Positions 39,917-53,347 are shown, numbered from the stretch's first letter. The stretch is 64,000 bases of DNA from Hydra vulgaris (GCF_038396675.1 NC_088929.1:34186001-34250000), one strand, 5' to 3'. The notes: generated from the letters alone by a model not told the origin. A program made the numbers and translations.

Positions 39917-40777
39917 TCATAGAGTCTCTCCAATTCTTGTCCATATTGCTGCACCGAACCTGTCATGTAAAATTTCAAATGTTGTTCTATCATTTTTGTA
40001 TATAAAATCTCTGCAAAAATCGTTGTTCGAATTATTAGCGAGGCCATTTTTCTTGTTTTGCGGACAGCCAATTTGAAGATTTCCAATTTTATGAATATTC
40101 TCCGTACTTTTAGTACGACGCACAGTATCTAATGTTTTATACTTTGTTTTGTTTTTAGGATTATGTGTAACAGTAAACATGTCAGTCTTGTTTTTATCGT
40201 TTCTAAAATTTATATCAAGAGGTTTTGATGTAGCAGTTCTTATTCTTAATACACTATCGTCGTTTGAAGTTGGAAAAATCGAGGAAGAGGTAGAGTGGTA
40301 TGAGTTTTTTTTTTTTAAGCTACTGTCAATATTACGTGAGACGTTTGTTTTCGACGGTGAACCAATATCATTATCAGTTTTGAAACCGAGTAAAGTTTTT
40401 TTAAACTCAGCTACAACCATTGCTATAAACATATATGATGTTGACGCTAACGATCTTATCCATTGTTCCATATCGCTTTCGGAGTCTGCGCATAGAATAT
40501 ATGCCCTGCTATTACTGGTTAGGTTTTCAGTTTGATAACGAATACAAAACGAAAAGCGGTCAGCATCATCCACTTCAACACTACAATTTTCAATTACAAT
40601 CATACCTAGAGGTGCTTTATCGGGTTGTTCAAAATAAAATAACAAGTTTCCTTTCAAGACAAACCATCTTCTTTTATAACTATGGTTTAACTCTCCCTTC
40701 TTGTTTAAGTACCCTTTTTTACCAAACCCACTTTTAGAACATGCATATGATATCAAACTTTTGTCATTTATTTTCAT
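39917..40777 (-). CDS. sesquipedalian/PHETA-like endosomal PH-domain protein, single exon
   Basis: 286 aa, complete, starting MKINDKSLISYACSKSGFGK, which closely resembles the N-terminus of vertebrate PHETA1/2 (sesquipedalian, FAM109). The PH domain occupies about residues 18-118, with KKGYLNKKGELNHSYKRRWF, the strand LKGNLLFYFEQPDKAPLG and the invariant Trp in MEQWIRSLAS. The C-terminus has TFEILHDRFGAAI, a good F&H motif of the kind that docks on the RhoGAP-like domains of OCRL and INPP5B. The middle (about 130-265) is polar and disordered. The family recycles endosomal cargo to the Golgi and surface. It lacks introns in the coding part, as in vertebrates. No clear promoter element was identified. 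Confidence 0.88.
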   Translation of the reverse strand: MKINDKSLISYACSKSGFGKKGYLNKKGELNHSYKRRWFVLKGNLLFYFEQPDKAPLGMIVIENCSVEVDDADRFSFCIRYQTENLTSNSRAYILCADSESDMEQWIRSLASTSYMFIAMVVAEFKKTLLGFKTDNDIGSPSKTNVSRNIDSSLKKKNSYHSTSSSIFPTSNDDSVLRIRTATSKPLDINFRNDKNKTDMFTVTHNPKNKTKYKTLDTVRRTKSTENIHKIGNLQIGCPQNKKNGLANNSNNDFCRDFIYKNDRTTFEILHDRFGAAIWTRIGETL

Positions 40778-42810
40778 TATAACTTAATCTAAGCTAAAAA
40801 AAGGTTTGTTAAAGTTAACACAAATGCATTGCCAGAAAATAAACATATCATAAAAGCATTGTCATAGAGACAATAACAAATTGTTTACAAAATAGAATAA
40901 AATTAAAGACTCACTATAAAAAAACTTAAAATAAAAAACATTATTTTAAAAAGTGGCATACAAAATTATTAAGGGTAAAGATGTCATTAAAATGTTATAA
41001 CAAAAATAGTTAGAGATGGTAATGTCGAAATTAAAAATAAAAAAATTAGGATTTAAAAATAACAACTTTAACACATTTAAAATTTTAAATATTTACTTTT
41101 ATTATTTTACTCCTAAATATTATAATATAAACAATAAAAAGCAAAATCATCTTAAAATAGTGACAAAAAAAAAATTACACTTAGTTACCATTATTAGAAT
41201 CATTACCAAAAAAATGTAACACTTAGTTACCATTATTAGTCACTAATAAAAAATAAAAAAAAAACTGAGGCGGTATGCCAACCTGCTAAAAAATCTTTGT
41301 ACATCTTTTTTAACCTAACAATACTTAGAGGGGATAGCATTTAGAAATTATAAAAAAACTATCCCGTTACTTTTTTCACTTAATTCAAGCACTGGGTGTA
41401 ATGATACAAATGATACAAATATTCAGCTATGAAAAATTTGAAATGTTACCTTATCCGCTGATACAGACTTTAGAAATAATAAAAGAAAAGAAAATATAAC
41501 CGGCGTGTTTTAAAATAGACAAAGAGATTAAAAAAATCATAAAGTAACTAAATATTTGCCTTATCACCTTTTTCTCTCTTCATAAAAAAATTTAAAGATA
41601 ACATAAAATCAATTTATTTTGTTTGTGTCTGTGATAAATAAATTTCTTGAATTTTTTAGAAAAAACAAAACCATTTTTAAACTTTTTTAGACTCAAGGAG
41701 AACAGTTTGAAATATTTTTTAAAAATTTAAAATTTACGCGGATAAAATTGATACCTTATTATTTTATATTCTCTGTATCTAAACGTCAAAGTAGATTTCA
41801 TTTTCTACCTGTGTAATCTGCTTGTTTTTATGAAACTGGTGTTTTTATGAAACTGGTGTTTTTTTGAAACAGGTGTTTTACACGTTTGCATATTATTGTT
41901 AGTTTACATTTTACCAGGTTATTTCTACAAAAAAACAACAGCATAAATTAGAAGCTATTAGCAATCTCAGGAATTCATCATTGTTAACTAATCATCATGT
42001 TAACTAAACAGTCATTACCATAATAATTTTCAACACTACAGCTTCTTGTTTTACCAAGCACATCACAATAATAATAAAAAGAAAATCTATGCAAAAAAAT
42101 TTAGGCTATCTGATATTCTAAAAGATGCGAACCAAAGTATAAAAAAACTCGGTTTAATCAATTATCTCAAAGAGTTAGGAATAATAGAGCAAATAAAATC
42201 AGCTAAAAATGAAAATAATTATAACTTAAAAAACTGCAAAAAAAAAGTTGTCAAATGCAAAATGTGTTTTTAAAAAAAAAAATTATATTCAGACAAGTCT
42301 TAAAATAAACTCAGTTGCAACATTTGCCACTGCAATTTGCAAAATAATTTTTAAATTTTGGTTCTAAATTTTTTGTTGTCAAAATTGTAAAATTTTAATT
42401 TATTTCTGTATACTATATAAAATATATATTTTAAACTTGGTATGTAAAGTTATAATGTTATTAAATGTATTATAAATTAATTGAATTAACAGATTGTCTG
42501 TCAAAAGGAATCACTTTTTTTTTTGGTCTTCATATTTTTAAATATTTTTTAAAAACGTAATATTATTTACAAATTATTATTACAAATTATTAAATTATAC
42601 AATATAATTTGTAATAATATGTAACAATTACAATTCGTAATATTATTATCCTTTTAATATTATGATGTTAATAATTCTTATTGTCTGTTTTTTTTATTGT
42701 CTAACTAGTCAAAATGAAAATAAAAATTCTATTCAAAATATTTCAAAATTCGAAAGTTATTAGGTTTCTATTGCTAAGTGATTATTTTATGCTAGTTTTA
42801 CTCTGTATTA
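40778..42810. other. intergenic, no gene recognised
   Basis: AT-rich sequence with short frames (41016-41219; 42046-42273, the latter lysine/asparagine-rich with LINYLKELGIIEQ) that do not match anything I know. ACACTTAGTTACCATTATTAG is repeated at about 41176 and 41219, and GAAACTGGTGTTTTT three times at about 41832-41880. Confidence 0.4.
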
Positions 42811-43070
42811 GGCCGGGAAAATAAAAAAAAGCATTTGCTTTTACTCAGCGTTTTTGGAGTAATTGCGCATCTTTACGTGAATAAAACTTTAAGGAAAATC
42901 GCTCAAATTTTTATTCACGTAAAGCTGAGCAATTCAATCCAAAAACGCTGAGCTCAGCTTTACGTGAATAAATGTTTGAGCAAAATCGCAAAAGATTTTG
43001 TTCACGTAAAACTGAGCAATTACTTGAAAAACGATTTTTTGATCAATTGCTTTTTTTTATTCACCCGACC
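42811..43070. mobile_element. 260-bp MITE
   Basis: It begins GGCCGGGAAAATAAAAAAAAGCA and ends with the near reverse complement TGCTTTTTTTTATTCACCCGACC, flanked by TA on both sides (42809-42810, 43071-43072). The inside is made of inverted copies of TTTACGTGAATAAA and AAAAACGCTGAGC, so the whole element can fold on itself. It has no coding capacity. Confidence 0.7.
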
Positions 43071-43159
43071 TATTGCAATTTAAAAAATACAAGAAAAAAA
43101 ACTATTAGACAATTATGTTATCGTAATATTATCACTATTATCAATTAACAATTTAAAAT

Positions 43160-43330
43160 TTAATAAAAATGATTTAATTACGTCACAGAATAATCATGTT
43201 TAAATTATGATATCACAGAAAACCATTGTTTAAATTATGTCATAATATCATTGTATTAATTATGATGTCAAAGAGTACTGTTGTTTTAATTATTATCATG
43301 TCACAGAATACTATTGTTCAAACTTTGAAT
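43160..43330. repeat. degenerate ~35-bp tandem repeat
   Basis: Four to five diverged units have the form ATGTCACAGAATA-CATTGTTTAAATT. Unit edges vary by a few bases. Confidence 0.6.
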
Positions 43331-45993
43331 ACCATTAAATAAAAATACAAAAATAAATATTGGTTTACATTTATATAAAGTTTTTCTTCATAATTTTATA
43401 AAGAAATATAAGAATATAAGTTAAACGTTATTTAAATTTACCAAAGATTTATTTATGAAGACATTGACAAAAAAACATCTTGAAATTTACACCATTTTTT
43501 CTCTTTTATAGTTAACTTCTTTGACAGAAGCATTGCCAAATAATCACAACTTGCTTATTTACCGCTCTTTGCGTATGCTTAAAATGCTTTTCCACGCGCG
43601 ATTTTCTAACAGAAACCTGAATGGAGAATCGGCATTACTATAATTTGGTCTGATTAATGAATTAGGTTTTTCTCTTGATAGTGATCAAATTTGCAAAATT
43701 GAGCAAAAAATGAGTAAAACACAAAATAAGAAAGATGTAAAAACTAAAACTTTTACTTTTATGTTGATGAAAATTTTTTTAATAATAACTCTTTTTAAAC
43801 AATTTAAAAACAGCAATTTAAAAACTACTTTAAAACAATTTAAAAACTCAACAAAAAAAAAACGACTAATTACTAAAACTAACATGCTACGTCGAAAATC
43901 ATTAAAAATCTGGTACATTAATTTTATATTGTTTTAGAGAGTTTTTCTTTGCTTTTTGTGTTCACATCATAAGGAAACATTCAAATGCACAATATGCCTA
44001 ATCTGTCTATTGTAGAGTTGTAATCATGTCTACAATGGTGTGTGTAGACATTGTTAAAAGCACTTTATCTTTTGAGACTTTATTTATTGAGTTAATTACT
44101 CAATAAATTTAAAAAAACAACTTTGCATTTTTATACCTCTAAAGTAAAATGGTTTAGAAATTATAGCTTCATAAATACCATAATTTAATAACAAGTTTTT
44201 ATAGGTTAGTATTCTGATTACCAAACAGGCAAATAAGAACAGCTGGTTACATTCTAAAACTCAAATGTATCTAGAAAAAAGGAGCCAATTCACCTAAAGA
44301 GTTTTTTCCAATTTTCAACCATTATGAGATAGCTTGTAAATTTATTAACACTTTGTATTGATCCAAGATTACCAACAAATATGACCGTTAGGTTTTGAAA
44401 ATAAAAATGTTTATATTTTTTTCTAACTATCAGAGTTAAATGGAGTTATTAAAAACAAATAACCTTTTTCGAATAAATAATAAAATACAGTTACTACATG
44501 TTTACAAGATCAAGAATTTACCAATATGCCCTTTAAAAGACTTAAAGATACTAAAACCACTGAATGAAAGTAGTTAAATTCTGCAAACAACTTTACTTGC
44601 AAGTTTTTACTTCAAGATTATCCTTTTGCCTGATAAATTTTTTCTTGAGATTTAATGATCTTGAATCAAAATTTTCCATCACATTGATGTTTTAACTTTC
44701 CTGAGGAAAACAAAAATTTCTTGTAAATATTAAAAAAAAAATGTAGTAAAATATATTGAGCATATTTTGAAAACATAAGCTTCTCTTTAACTTTACGTCA
44801 AAAACAAAAATTATTCTTTCATAAAACGATAATATATTAATGTAGTTATATGATAATTCATTTTTATATAATTTTCTTTAAAAAAACAGTCGTACTTAGA
44901 GTAGCTACTTGGAAGTCTGAAATTGCAAACTTAATCTCTTTACATAATGTAAATAAATTAAAAATTAGAGAATATGTAAAAATCAGGAAAATCAAAGATG
45001 GTGTCCCACTAGTCAAAGGCCAATATACAATGAACTAATTTACTTTTAAAAAATCAAGTAAAAAACGTTGTTTATAACTAATAATGTTTTTCAGTTTTAC
45101 TGAAAAACTTTATATGTTTTCAGTAAAAATAAATTGCAAAATTTTTTATTTCCGAACTATAATATTTGCATGTATGTATTGCTTATATATGGCGGATTAT
45201 TTTAAAGTAAATAAAAGAAAAGATTTTCATTATATGAACTATAATGATTTCCATATTACAAAAATAAGTGGTAAAAATGTAGGTGACAAAAACTTTATAA
45301 AATAATTTTTATAGATTGGCGTCTAATCTTTTATTATTGACTTGCATCAGCAACTCTAAAGAAATTATTTTACACTTTTTAATTATATTTTCTCTAAAAG
45401 AAGAAAAATAATTTTTAAAATATAAACTTTAATTTTTATAATTTAGTTTTGACATGATGCAATGACATACATAAATAATAAAAAAAAAAAGACAAAAAAA
45501 AAAAAAAATAGCAATACTGAACTCTAGATAACAGAAAACTAATAATTCCAATATGTGTGATAATGCAACAATATCCGCTAATGCACAACTTGGATATCAA
45601 CCTTAATGTTAGTCTGGTAATGCCAGTCTGTAGCTTGTATAGAATCAATAGTTTTGGTAAAAGTTATGTCTTGTGATAATATGTTCAAAATTGATGTGAT
45701 ATATGAAAAATGTTACATACTAAAAATATTTTTTAAACTTCATAAAAGAAAATTCATAAAAAGTTTTTATATTAACTTCATTTTCATGCATTTTTTTTTC
45801 AAAGTGAAATTCTGATGTCTTATGTTTATGTTAAAAAAAAAAGGTACAAAAAAAGTTTAACAACAGCTTGAAAAAAAAAGATATTTTCTAAAAAAGAAAA
45901 GTTTGCTAAAAGACATTAAAAACTAAGAATTTAGGAAAACCCAAGCACATTCATTAAACAGACCAGATAATAAAATATATTTTTTTTATGTTG

Positions 45994-46025
<32 letters not shown>

Positions 46026-46291
46026 GCAGGAAAAAAAAATTAAATAGCTTTATATATTAATTAAATTATGCTTTAATAACACTCTTTGGTATACATTATC
46101 TTAAACTGATTTTCTAATACTTCTTTATGAAATAAATACAACTCACAAACTGACTTAAGCTCTCTTCAAATATCTAAAAAGTAACAACAGTTAATAGAAA
46201 ACTTTATAGCCAAGGAAATCAAGTTTAATATATTTAGTAGTATGCTAGTAAAAACATACAAAAAGAAAAAAAGTAAAAAGTTTTGGATTAC
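43331..46291. other. intergenic, no gene recognised
   Basis: Low-complexity AT-rich DNA. The paired overlapping frames at 43685-43937 are lysine/phenylalanine-rich shadows of each other. Frames at 44850-45038 and 45084-45305 have no recognised motif. Long A runs occur at 45480-45508 and 46000-46022. Beyond 46200 it is presumably the 3' flank of the CD2BP2-like gene. Confidence 0.4.
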
Positions 46292-49200
46292 TTAAATGTA
46301 TAATTCAAAATCAATTCTCTTTGAAGAATAAAATGGCCCATTAGAATCAACTTTCCTACAAAAAACATCCTTTTCAAACTTTCCAGCATCCTGAAGAGCT
46401 AACATCTGTGAAGAAGAAAAACATCCAAACACTTCAGAGTCTTCATTATTTTCAAGTTTGTATTCCCAAAGGACTTCATCCTTTTTTTTTGTCTCTATAG
46501 TGTTTGGAGGACTTTTAACTTTTTCAATCAGTTGATTATCTTTATTTTTTTGATCAGCAGATTTAAAAGCTGCTTCTAGCTCATCCTCATCTTCTTCTTC
46601 TTCAGCATTTTCAAACTGAGAAGATAATTTATCTTTAGTTTCAAAAGCTAATTGTTCATAAGATTTCTCATATATTTGAAAGTCTCCACTTTGTAAAACG
46701 TCATCTGCTAGACCAGTTAATTTTAACATGCTTTCTTTACTCTTTGCTTCATTGTCATCAATCGGGATGTTTGCTTTTTTTTTCTTCCACCGATCAGCAG
46801 AGCTTATAGGTTTCTTGTTGCCACCAAGACGCCTTAATGATTTTAAAACTGTTTCTCCTGAAACAAAATTTAGGAAAATCTTTTAAAAAAGAATTTTTAG
46901 AAACCTTCAAGAACTATGTGAATAAACTTAAAATAATATTGCAAACTATCACTTAAGTTTTAGGAGAACAACATAATACTATTTTTAAACTAAAAGTAAG
47001 CCATATTTAAATATTTAACATGAAAATGTCAATATTATTACTTAAAAATAAATGGTCTTTCTTATCCATATAATAAGTGATATATCTGGAAATGAAATTG
47101 TTGCAAATACAAATGAAAAGAACTATTTATATTCTCTTGTTTTGATAATTAGTACATTTACTTTAAAAGCGAATGTTTCAAAAATGATTCAAACAAGTGT
47201 TTCTTATGTGGAGATCAAAAATGTCAGCAACTCAACTATTAACAGAAGCATTTTGGAACATCCCAATAAAAATAACAAAGACATTATTGATAACTTACGT
47301 AAAATATATCAAAGCAAATTTTGTTAAAAAAATATTTTTCTATAAATTATTATTTACTCCAAATATATTGCGCACAATAAATATAATGGGTACAATAAAA
47401 GGGTATTTGATGGGCGCTTGAAATTGATAACAAATAAAAATCTGGTTTCCCATCTTTCATTAATTTTAGGCACTATTTTTTTTTTATTCTTTATTCTAAT
47501 TTTTTGTTTTGTTTTCAATAAACTTCGTGAATAGCATAATTGTAATTATTTGTTCTTAGAGCCTTTTTTGTAAAAAACAACAAAAAATGACTCTCTGATA
47601 AGGAACAAATCAATTCTTTTTGGTGAATAAGCTTTCCAGGATTTTGCTTTTACTTGGATGACAAAACTTTTATTAGTGGATTTATTTGATATTTCAAATA
47701 AATAGTATTTATTTGTGGAAACACAAAAGAACTCAAACGATAGCGATATACTTCTTGAAAAAGAAATCTATTCCCATCATTCCCAGTTTCACAATTAGGT
47801 AATGGTAGCTGAAAAACTACATCTGATAGAAAAAACACTACAAAGAGACATAAAACATAACAAAGAGACTTAAAAGTAAAGCTTGTTAAACTAAAGCTAC
47901 TATAAAATCGCTTTACAGCAAGCCGTATGCGTCAAGCGCAAGGATATGACCGATTTTTTAAACATATCCTACAGCAGTTGTGGCTTTGTTGGGGCCTCTA
48001 AATCCTTACTGCAAGGGCATTAAAATGTTCAAAATGTCAAGCTTTTTAATACATAAAATAATATGACTGAACAAGAGAAGAAGGCATGTTAACAGACTGG
48101 TTTCTAGTCTAGTTTTCATCAAATGTATATTTTTATGTGCATAATCATGATCATAAGTAAACTTTTGCTGCACAAATAACATTTTTAATATTTTTTTAAA
48201 TACATCAATTATAATCTCATTATATATAAAAACTGAGAACTTTTCTTTTTAAAATTCAAACTTTAATACATTAGAAATATTTCAAGAATAAGTTCGAAAG
48301 TGTTCAAACCTTTTATCTTATAATAAAATAATAGAGTACAAGTTAAATAAAAAATTGTTTATTTATTTATAAAGACATGTTTTCTTTTTTATAAATTTTA
48401 ATTTGAAAATTATTATTCAAAATTCTTAGTTGTTAGCTTTTTGGTTTATTTATATTTATAAGTAAATATATTTTGAAATATTTTATATACAACTTTTGAA
48501 ATATTAGTTTTATTGCATTTGTTAGTAGTTTTTTGACATTTATAAATATATAACAATCTTAATTAAGATGAATATTTTTGCATTATTAGAAAGAAAATAC
48601 CTAAGTGGAAATTTAAAACGCAAACAGCAAAAAGAAATCTGAGAGACAGCAAGTAACATTAAAAAAATCCCAAAATTGACTTATTTTTTCTGATCTGCTG
48701 ATAAAGCATGCAAAGAGAATCAATGTGTGACAAGTGACTCAAATCCAACTGCAGAATGTCCACAGTTGTAGAATGTAGCAGATAATTCTTTTATGAACAA
48801 TGTATTGGTGTTATCCGAATTCAACAGCTCAGCAAGAAAATGTGTCAAATGGCAATGTTAGAATACCGTACAGTTTTGATGAATGAATACTTAAATTTGT
48901 TATTATTATTACTATTATTATTGTTATTTTTATTATTATATTATTATTTTTAATCGTGTTATCACTTTTTATTGTGGATTTAAACTGCATAGTTATTTTT
49001 TTGTTTTAGCTGAGTTTGTCCAAATGTCATCAACATTGTGGAGGGATTTGAAAGAAGTGCAAAGCTACAGGATTTCTATAAAAGAAATTCCTGATCAAAA
49101 TGTTGCCAATATTTTGTACAGTACAAAATATTTTGGTACTGCTCTCTTGTCTATTTTTCTTTCAAGTTGAAAAATGGTGAAATTTGAAGGAGAGACTGGC

Positions 49201-52200
49201 TTATTTATTTACCATCCACTGGAAAAATATTTTATTTCTTCTGCTTGCTTTTTCATGCTTCAGATGACAAATTCAGAACTGGATTCAATGACTGGTCAAA
49301 TGGACAGCGTTTTATATAGAAAGACATGAGCAAAGCAAACAGCACACTGATGCAGTCTTATTTTGGAAAAGTTACAATAAAAGGAGAAACTGATGTTCAT
49401 TTGAAAGAGCAGTTACAGGGATGTTATGAAAAGAGTTGTTGAATGTTTGAAGTTTTTGCGCAATTGAGGTTTAGTTCTGAGAGGTGACTCAAAAGAAATA
49501 GGCAACTTTAGTAATGGAAACTTTCTCGGGCCTTGGAGTTCCTTTTAAAAATTGACCCTTTCCTTGCTAAACATTTAGAAAATTGAGGAAATATTTCATA
49601 CATTTCATTGACAATATATTAGGCAAATCGTCTTCTTAATGGCAAAAAAAATTCTGCAATCCATAAGTAGCGAAGTATCCAGAGCTTAATATTTTTCACT
49701 TATTGCTGACTCATCACCTGACACTACACACTGTGACCGACTTGCAATAATCATTTGATATGGGAACAAGGAAGCTGTTGTGAAAGAAAGATTTATTGGG
49801 TTTGAACTTTCTTGTGAGCATAATGGAAAGACCATGGCAGATTCACTTAAGAGAAGATTAAATGAGCTTGGCTTAAACATTAATGATGCTTGTGGTCAAT
49901 CGTATCACAATGAATCTAACATGTCTGAAATGCACAATGGCCTGCAAACACAACTGAAAAATGGAAACCTAAACATTGATTTTATTCCTTGTGAAGCACA
50001 TTCTTAAAATTTGGTTAGCGTAAATGCTGTGATTGACAGATGTGAGACTAACTCCGATTTCATTAGATTTCTTCAATGACTGTATAATTTCTGTGCTTCT
50101 TAAACTCACAGACTGCAGATATATATTCTGGTTTTGTAAGTTGCGCAGGAAAGAACAGGAAAGTTACTATCAAAAGCCTGAGTGTAACAAAATGATCAGC
50201 AAGAACTATTTCTACTAAAATTCTCTATGTAAATTACAGTCATATCCTTAAAACCCTAGAATCAATTGTTTTAGATAAAGATGAAAAATTTCAGACACAA
50301 AATGAAGCCACTATACTTTTAAAGAAAATGAAAACTTTGGATGTTGCTTTTATGACAGAACTTTGGCACAGAATCATGTTACAATTCGCTTCTACTAGTA
50401 TCAAACTTCAGGATAAAAGTGAAGATTTAGCACTTGGTGTTTAATTGCTTCAATCTTATTTGGAATATGTTACATCAATTCATGAAGATTTTTTGACAAT
50501 GTGCTGGAAGGTACTTAAGTATTATTTAGAAGCAGTACAAGCAAGAAATACAAAAAAGAAGATGTGCAAAATAGAAGTTGGCGAGATTAGAGAGAATTAG
50601 GTGGTTCTTAGTGGCATTGACGAATTTTGAATTAAACACTTTTTCCCTATTATAGACAAGTTAAAAAACGTGCTTGAATAAAAAGTTTTCTGGTTACAAG
50701 TCTGCAGAGAAAAAGTTTTTCTTACTAGTTTTCCAACCATGACTGTTCCTGTCATTGTTGCTGCTGCCAAATCATTGTGTATTATTTATCCTTTAGACAA
50801 TTCCATGATGAAAATATCCAGTTTTCAAAGTTTATGGCAAATGAGAAGAACATATAGCACTAGGATACTTACAAGCAATTAATAAGAATAAGTTAGAACC
50901 AGTTTTTCCTAATGTTGACATTGCATATCAGATTTTTCTAACTCTTCCCATATTGCAGAGAGAGCATTTTTTAAATTGGCAAGAGTTAAAAATGATCTCC
51001 GTTCATCAATGTTAAATATCATAACCAATAATTTGTAATAGAGTTCTTTCATTTGTTATTAAACAAAGAGCATTTTAACAACATTTAAACAACATTTAAA
51101 ATATACATTTAAACAACATTTAAACATTTTTGTTCATTTAAACATTAAATAGTCATTTAAATGCTCCTTGTTTAATGTAAATTGAAAAAACTCTGTTACA
51201 AAATATAAATTTTTAAGATGTCGAAATTAACTTTTCTAAAGAAAAATTTCTCTGTGAAGAGAAAAATAATTTCATTTTTGAATGTTTTATTTAAGAAGGG
51301 GCCCAAAAATAATTTTTGCATCTCACCCCTAAGACCCTAATCTGGCCTTGGATATGCCTAAATGTAAATTGTAAATAGTAAATAGCTATATCAATATAAA
51401 AAATTGAAAAAAAAAATTTTATACTTGAACTCCTGTTCCCCATTATGGTTAAAAATAATAATTGGTATGTTTTGTTTTTTTTCTTTAAAAGGTTTTAAGA
51501 GTTTTTAATATTTTTCATTTTTTATCATTAATATTTTTTATTTTAATGTTTCTATATTTTTATTCACAGGAATTTTATTTTCAAAGATGTTGAAACTTTA
51601 AGCAAAACAACTTGATTTTTACTATCAAATTATTTGGAAGAAATTTTAAGATTAAAACCTAATATACCTATGCTACTTGTAAAGATAAATATTAAAATGT
51701 AATTTATTAATTTAACCTGGGTTCATGAAACTCAGCATGTCTTTCTTCATTTTCAACGGGTCAGCATTTGGTAAATCTTCCATTGAATCTTCATTTAACA
51801 CATTGCGGTTGCTCGGCACTTTGCTCCAATCAACCGAATCCAGCCAGCCATCAGTGATATTTTCATCAACTTTATTAGCAATATAATTTCCTTGAGCATC
51901 AAAATGACCTAGGAAATTGAACAATCAGAAAATCAATTGCACCATTATAAAACAACACTTTCATCTTTTGGTGCAAATGCAAATAAATTACCTTCTTCTA
52001 GTTCATCTTTTAAGTTAAATGGCGTAACAACAATGCCATCATCATCTCTAACAGTCTCTTCCTCCTGCCCTTCAATATCTTCATCATTTAAAATAGCAGC
52101 ACTTTCAACACCGTCAGAGTCCTCCTCGTCACTGTCAGAAACCTGATTTTCCTGTTCAACAAAACTTTATTAGGACAATGAAACCAAACACACAAAAAAA

Positions 52201-52371
52201 TGTTAAGAAAAGATTCCAAAAAAACAGAAGGAAAAAAGCAACTTTTGAGACCTTTTACAATAAATCAGTTTTTATATAGAAACAAAACATAACCATAAAA
52301 CGCCTTGATTTCAGCTCTGAACAATCTGCTTGATCACTTGGGGTCTTAAACGAAACCTTCCTTTTCGTCAT
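46292..52371 (-). CDS. CD2BP2: CD2BP2-like U5 snRNP / GYF-domain protein, four exons
   Basis: Exons: 52371-52294, 52151-51992, 51908-51717 and 46857-46292. All junctions are GT-AG and in frame (phases 0, 1, 1), giving 331 aa against about 341 in human. The start MTKRKVSFKTPSD resembles the family N-terminus. An acidic DSDEEDSDG stretch, then VTPFNLKDELEEGHFDAQGN and WLDSVDW, are hallmark blocks. MNPGETVLKSLRRLGG crosses the exon 3/4 junction. The C-terminal GYF domain is VLWEYKLE...FGCFSSSQMLALQDAG, ending SKRIDFELYI. The usual GPF is GCF here and the later Trp is Leu. The protein acts in U5 snRNP (52K/Lin1) and binds proline-rich ligands. Intron 3 is about 4.9 kb and holds a hAT relic. Confidence 0.92.
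46858..48599. other. intron 3 of CD2BP2-like gene, 3' portion
   Basis: Contains plus-strand frames 47052-47327 and 47197-47421 and a minus frame 47650-47838 (FQLPLPNCETGNDGN), none recognised. The rest is AT-rich filler. Confidence 0.4.
48600..51050 (+). pseudogene. hAT-family (DUF4371/TTF-type) transposase relic, inside the CD2BP2 intron
   Basis: The plus strand, opposite to the host gene, carries broken blocks in hAT order. A zinc-finger region lies near 49170-49330 with degenerate cysteines and RHEQSKQHTDA. The catalytic-domain part is at 49700-50010: SLIADSSPDTTHCDRLAII, FIGFELSCEHNGKTMADSL, then GQSYHNESNMSEMHNGLQ and PCEAHS. Later fragments reach the C-terminal dimerisation block near 50940-51020 (FFKLARVKNDLRSSMLNI in one frame). 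Stops are frequent throughout. The first catalytic Asp lies in IADSSPD. It is dead and probably old. Terminal repeats were not located. Confidence 0.7.
51051..51716. other. intron sequence with ATTTAAACAACATTTAAA repeats
   Basis: 51070-51160 has iterated AACATTTAAAC motifs between inverted ACAAAGAGCATTT and AAATGCTCCTTGTTT, perhaps the end of the hAT element or a separate hairpin. No coding sequence is seen until the exon at 51717. Confidence 0.4.
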
Positions 52372-53347
52372 AATTGTTACTTCTCTTTAAAAATGAATTT
52401 GTATTTTTCTATATTAATGACAGTCAAATAAAAACAAGAAAACAAAAAACAAAAAGAAACAAAATTTCATTTTAAATAACTTTTTTTTTGTTATTCATGT
52501 CTCATTAATTAAAAACTATTGCTACAAAACTAATATATAATTAATATTTATATTAATTTGAAAAAAAAGCATTAGGCTACTTTTAGGTCAGCAATGCTGA
52601 TCTAAAAGTGACTTATTACTGATCCTTATTTCAATAAGTCAATAAATACTAACAAGTCTTAACATTTATAAATTTATTTTGTAGTATAGCCATGGTATTT
52701 GCTCATAAAGATCACTTTTTTTTAGTAGCCTGATGCACTTTATGACAATATGACAACAATTAAATAAAGAAAACAAAAATTTAGGAAATTATAACGCTTT
52801 ACCTTTAAAAAAAATTATATTCACACTTTTCCATAAAAACATATCTTTTAAATAATAAAAGTATTAAAAATAAAAAACTGTTAACTTTGATAAATTCAAG
52901 AGCTTGACCAATTATCAACATGGTCAAACTTTCTGGTCAAAAAACATAAAATAAAAGACAATTAGATTTAAAAATGAAAGCATATAGAACTCAAAACAAT
53001 TCATTAATTATGAAAAAAAAAAAACTAATATGTACTATAGCCTAATAACATATCGTATTTAGAAAAAAAAAGTGAGCAATAAATTAAAACAAAAGAATAA
53101 AAATTTTTAAAAACTTTTTTTTTTTTGCATTTAAACATTAAAAAAATCTATTAAAACAAATACTGCATTCCATGTTGCATTCTGTAGTTCATACAAGTAG
53201 AAAATAAATATCTCATACTTTAGTTCATTAAGATAAAAAGTAAATAGCACTTTCTCTAGTTTATCTAAGTAAAGTAAAAAATATATATATATGAAAACAG
53301 AACTAAATCAGTTCATTTGAAGCTTTTCATTCAAGATTAGTTATCAT
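52372..53347. other. intergenic between CD2BP2-like and SH2B-like genes
   Basis: 976 bp of AT-rich sequence without a recognised element. It must hold the CD2BP2-like promoter (minus sense) and the SH2B-like 3' UTR. An imperfect palindrome lies at 52570-52615 (ACTTTTAGGTCAGCA / TGCTGATCTAAAAGT). Confidence 0.5.

Noticed and set aside
40149-40737. Plus-strand frames of 100-128 codons
   Set aside because: Antisense of the PHETA-like gene, which has a clear PH domain on the other strand.
51937-52146. Serine-rich plus-strand frame
   Set aside because: Antisense shadow of the acidic exon 2 of the CD2BP2-like gene.
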